Source: Stercorarius parasiticus (lineage: Eukaryota; Chordata; Aves; Charadriiformes; Stercorariidae). From it: a stretch of DNA of 64,000 nt. Below, in pieces: positions 60,580 through 64,000 of the stretch (position 1 is its first letter; each line of letters starts with the position of its first letter). Both the position numbers and the translations under genes were made by a program. Where the stretch lies: assembly GCA_013396915.1 (NCBI GenBank), contig VWZL01000170.1, positions 1,016,703 through 1,080,702 of the forward strand, read 5' to 3'. Under the pieces are notes generated by a model. It saw only the letters and a program-made list of their open reading frames with translations, was not told where the DNA came from and did no database searches.

Positions 60580-62422
60580 GCTTAAGCAGGGCCACATAGA
60601 GCCAGTTGCCCAGGACCATTCACAGCCGCCTTTTGAGTATCTCCAAGGATGGAGACTCTAGCAACCTCTCTAGGCAACCTGTGCCAGTGCTCAGTCACCC
60701 TCACAGGGAAAAATAGTTTCTGGATGTTCAGAGGGAACCTCCTGTGTTTCAGTTTGTGCCCATTGCCTCTGGTCCTGTCACTGGGCACCAATGGAGAGAG
60801 CCTGGCTCTGTCCAGTTTGGACCGTCTGTTCAGGTATTTATATACATTGATGAGATCCCTCTGAGCCTTCTCTTCTCCAGTCTGAACAGTCCTAGCTCTC
60901 TCAGTCTTTCCTCCTAGGAGAGATGCTCCTGTCCCTTCGTCGCTTTGGTGACCTTTCACTGAACTCTCTCCAGTATGTCCATGTCTCTCTTGTACTGGGG
61001 AGGCCATCAGTGGACGCAGTTCTCCAGGTGTAGCCTTACCAGTGCTGAGTAGAGGGGAAGGATCATCTCCCCTGACCTGCTGGCAATACTTTGCCTAATG
61101 CAGCCCAGGACACCATTGTCCTTCTTTGCAGCGTGGGTATGTTGCTGGCTCATGTTCAAGTTGGTGTCCACTGGGATGCCCAGGTGCTTTTCAGCCAGTT
61201 TTCAATGCACCTCACTGTCTGCTTATCCAGTCCATACTTCAGCAGCTTTTCTATAAGGATTTTGTGGGAAACAGCATTGAAAGCCTTCTTGAAGTCCAGG
61301 TAGACAATATGCACTGATCTCCCCTCATCTACCAGGCCAGTCATTCGTTGTAGATGTTTCTTAAGTTGATAAAGCATGACTTCCACTTGGTGAATCCGTG
61401 CTGACTACTCTTGGTTGCTTTCTTTTCCTTCATGTGCCTGGAAATGATTTCCAGGATTAGCAGCTCTGTCATCTTTCTGGAGATCAAGGTGAGGCTGACC
61501 AGCCTGTAAGTAATTTCCTAGGTGCTCCTTCTTGCCCTTCTTGAAAACGAGTGATATTTGCTTTCCTCCAGTCTTTGGGCAATTCTGGCAATTGCCATGA
61601 TCATTGAGAGTGGCCTTGCAATGACAGCAACGAGCTCACTCAGCACTCATGATTGTATCACATCGGGGCCCATGGACTTATATATGCCTAGTTTGCTTAA
61701 CTCTTCCGTGACCTGATCCTCTTCCACCAAGGGTATGTCTTCCTTGCTCCAGCCTTTACCCTGGCCTCTGAGACCTGGGATTCCCAAAGACCAGTCTTGC
61801 TAGTGAAGACTGAGGTGAAGTAGGCATTCAGTACCTCAGCCTTTTCCATGTCCTGTGTCACCAGGTCCCCTGTCTCACTCGGCAGTGGACCCTATCCTTC
61901 CTTTTGTCACCTGTCTACTTAGAGAAGCCCTTCTTGTTGCCTTTGACATCCCTGGCCAGATTCAATTTCATTTGGGTTTTGGCTTTTTTAATGTCATCCC
62001 TGCATGCTTGGGTAATGTCTCTGTATTTCTCCCATGTTACACATCCCTGCCTCCACCTTCTGCATGCTTCTTTTTTGTGCTTGAGATTTTCCAGGAGCTC
62101 TTTGTTCAACAGTGCAGGCCTCCTGGCATTTTTGCCTGACTTCCTACTTGCTGGGGTGGACCTCTCTTGAGCTTGGAGGAGGTAATCCTTGAATATTAAT
62201 CAGCTTTCTTGGGCCCCTTTTCCTTCCAGGGCTATATCCCACTGGACTTTTTCAAGGAGGTCTTTGCAGAGGCCAAAGTCTTCTCTCCTGGAGTCCTGGG
62301 TTGTGATCTTGTTTTTTGCCCTCCTCTCTCCTCTCAGGGTCCCAAAGTCCACCATTTCATGTCACTGCATCCAAGACTTCCTTCAGCCTTCACATCCCCA
62401 ACAAGCCCGTCATTGTGGTATG
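60580..62422 (-). mobile_element. CR1 LINE, internally deleted ORF2 fragment, antisense
   Basis: Read on the minus strand it begins inside the endonuclease domain end (DGLVGDVKAEGSLGCSD near 62370-62420). It continues with the linker ([26 protein letters not shown], 61915-62109). The reverse transcriptase follows, with SSQHGFTK and motif A YLDFKKAFNAVS (about 61290-61310). After IENWL near 61195 it jumps to VDTNLNMSQQH, so the catalytic Y/FADD region is missing. It then runs through VPSDRTRGNGHKLKHRRFP to the 3' tail. Frameshifts and stops are present. It stops at 60580 without the terminal 8-bp repeats that most CR1 copies keep. Confidence 0.95.
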
Positions 62423-64000
62423 TTGTACCCAAATGCTAACTATCTGCTCAGGTATTTTGAATGAGATTTCAGGAATCAAGTCTTCAGAGTTGTTTGTTTT
62501 AAGAGAATTTATCATTATGTAAACGTAGCTTGGTATCTTATCACCTGAAATGAGGAAAAAGACATCTCTAAGTCAACAGATGAATGATGATAGTCTTATG
62601 ACTTTCCATTTTACCATCAAATCTCCCTGCAAACAATGCCCAGTTTGTCACTGTGATAGCTANCTGGTCCTGTCACTGGGCACCAATGGAGAGAGCCTGG
62701 CTCTGTCCAGTTTGGACCGTCTGTTCAGGTATTTATATACATTGATGAGATCCCTCTGAGCCTTCTCTTCTCCAGTCTGAACAGTCCTAGCTCTCTCAGT
62801 CTTTCCTCCTAGGAGAGATGCTCCTGTCCCTTCGTCGCTTTGGTGACCTTTCACTGAACTCTCTCCAGTATGTCCATGTCTCTCTTGTACTGGGGAGGCC
62901 ATCAGTGGACGCAGTTCTCCAGGTGTAGCCTTACCAGTGCTGAGTAGAGGGGAAGGATCATCTCCCCTGACCTGCTGGCAATACTTTGCCTAATGCAGCC
63001 CAGGACACCATTGTCCTTCTTTGCAGCGTGGGTATGTTGCTGGCTCATGTTCAAGTTGGTGTCCACTGGGATGCCCAGGTGCTTTTCAGCCAGTTTTCAA
63101 TGCACCTCACTGTCTGCTTATCCAGTCCATACTTCAGCAGCTTTTCTATAAGGATTTTGTGGGAAACAGCATTGAAAGCCTTCTTGAAGTCCAGGTAGAC
63201 AATATGCACTGATCTCCCCTCATCTACCAGGCCAGTCATTCGTTGTAGATGTTTCTTAAGTTGATAAAGCATGACTTCCACTTGGTGAATCCGTGCTGAC
63301 TACTCTTGGTTGCTTTCTTTTCCTTCATGTGCCTGGAAATGATTTCCAGGATTAGCAGCTCTGTCATCTTTCTGGAGATCAAGGTGAGGCTGACCAGCCT
63401 GTAAGTAATTTCCTAGGTGCTCCTTCTTGCCCTTCTTGAAAACGAGTGATATTTGCTTTCCTCCAGTCTTTGGGCAATTCTGGCAATTGCCATGATCATT
63501 GAGAGTGGCCTTGCAATGACAGCAACGAGCTCACTCAGCACTCATGATTGTATCACATCGGGGCCCATGGACTTATATATGCCTAGTTTGCTTAACTCTT
63601 CCGTGACCTGATCCTCTTCCACCAAGGGTATGTCTTCCTTGCTCCAGCCTTTACCCTGGCCTCTGAGACCTGGGATTCCCAAAGACCAGTCTTGCTAGTG
63701 AAGACTGAGGTGAAGTAGGCATTCAGTACCTCAGCCTTTTCCATGTCCTGTGTCACCAGGTCCCCTGTCTCACTCGGCAGTGGACCCTATCCTTCCTTTT
63801 GTCACCTGTCTACTTAGAGAAGCCCTTCTTGTTGCCTTTGACATCCCTGGCCAGATTCAATTTCATTTGGGTTTTGGCTTTTTTAATGTCATCCCTGCAT
63901 GCTTGGGTAATGTCTCTGTATTTCTCCCATGTTACACATCCCTGCCTCCACCTTCTGCATGCTTCTTTTTTGTGCTTGAGATTTTCCAGGAGCTCTTTGT
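60769..64000. repeat. 1895-bp direct tandem duplication (second unit cut by window end)
   Basis: Unit one is 60769-62662; unit two starts at 62664. The unit contains most of the CR1 fragment plus about 240 bp of non-CR1 sequence (62423-62662). The single N at 62663 lies at the junction. No mismatch was seen in the overlapping 1337 bp on spot comparison of many blocks and of identical shared reading frames. Confidence 0.93.
62664..64000 (-). mobile_element. second, identical copy of the CR1 fragment (partial)
   Basis: Bases 62664-64000 repeat 60769-62105 with a constant 1895-base offset. Every block I compared is identical, including the internal deletion, frameshifts and stops. It therefore arose by duplication (real or by assembly), not by an independent CR1 insertion. 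The copy starts right after the N at 62663 and runs off the window end. Confidence 0.95.

Larger units (their letters stand above)
58415..64000 (+). other. EPB41L4A: intron downstream of exon o (5' part)
   Basis: AT-rich intronic DNA to about 60579, then the antisense CR1 and its duplicate copy. Between them, 62423-62662 is non-CR1 sequence of unknown origin. No further EPB41L4A exon was found. Confidence 0.85.

Noticed and set aside
60582..61007. 141-codon minus-strand frame as a conserved protein
   Set aside because: It is the CR1 ORF2 C-terminus plus 3' tail (VPSDRTRGNGHKLKHRRF), duplicated at 62660-62902.
61156..61386. Minus-strand frame with YLDFKKAFNAVS as a host gene
   Set aside because: It is reverse transcriptase motif A of a CR1 LINE with frameshifts on both sides; the same applies to its copy at 63051-63281.
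61915..62109. Basic minus-strand frame ([13 protein letters not shown]) as a DNA-binding protein
   Set aside because: It is the CR1 ORF2 linker between endonuclease and reverse transcriptase.
58415..64000. The following EPB41L4A exon (expected to start with IRQEN)
   Set aside because: No matching block with a phase-2 acceptor was seen; the region is plain intron followed by CR1.
1..64000. CRISPR arrays, bacterial operons, prophage or endogenous virus genes
   Set aside because: There are no regularly spaced repeats, no dense prokaryotic-type coding and no retroviral gag/pol/env motifs. All reverse transcriptase traces are CR1 LINE type.

Overview
This window is vertebrate, almost certainly avian, chromosomal DNA. 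It holds the middle of one large spliced gene on the + strand, EPB41L4A (erythrocyte membrane protein band 4.1-like 4A, also NBL4), plus its introns and old retrotransposon debris. The bird assignment rests on the CR1 LINEs: an antisense 3' end made of repeated ATCATAGA units, and sense and antisense fragments ending in the CR1 untranslated tail. A few MIR/CORE-SINE relics and the near-mammalian protein sequence of the exons agree. In chicken this part of human 5q22 lies on chromosome Z, so Z linkage is a reasonable inference, but nothing in the window proves it.

Fifteen coding exons were placed by hand from their splice sites (7983-8034, 9154-9232, 12867-12964, 15932-16052, 20311-20398, 22350-22438, 22825-22888, 32317-32408, 33333-33410, 37205-37320, 45367-45448, 49736-49819, 52345-52458, 54369-54416, 58337-58414). 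All have GT donors and AG acceptors. They join into one open frame of 1283 nt, about 427 codons. The first nine encode the FERM domain from late F1 through F2 and F3. The next boundary covers the FERM-adjacent (FA) segment. The last five encode a basic, Ser/Arg-rich, probably disordered tail. The start codon with the first roughly 70 residues lies upstream of the window, and the C-terminus lies downstream.

The other ~62.7 kb is intronic. It contains short simple repeats, a small antisense CR1 (19928-20112), a sense CR1 3' fragment (46588-46916), a very old decayed CR1 relic (about 49985-51015), two convincing and one weak MIR-like relic, and a larger antisense CR1 (60580-62422). From 62664 to the window end, the sequence repeats 60769-62105 with a fixed 1895-base offset. 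A single N sits exactly at the junction, so this may be a false tandem duplication in the assembly rather than biology.

I found no undescribed biological system. The points most worth checking are the junction duplication, the deletion of the catalytic reverse transcriptase motif in that CR1, a tandem splice acceptor at the FA-domain exon, and an isolated 117-codon antisense open frame in the largest intron.
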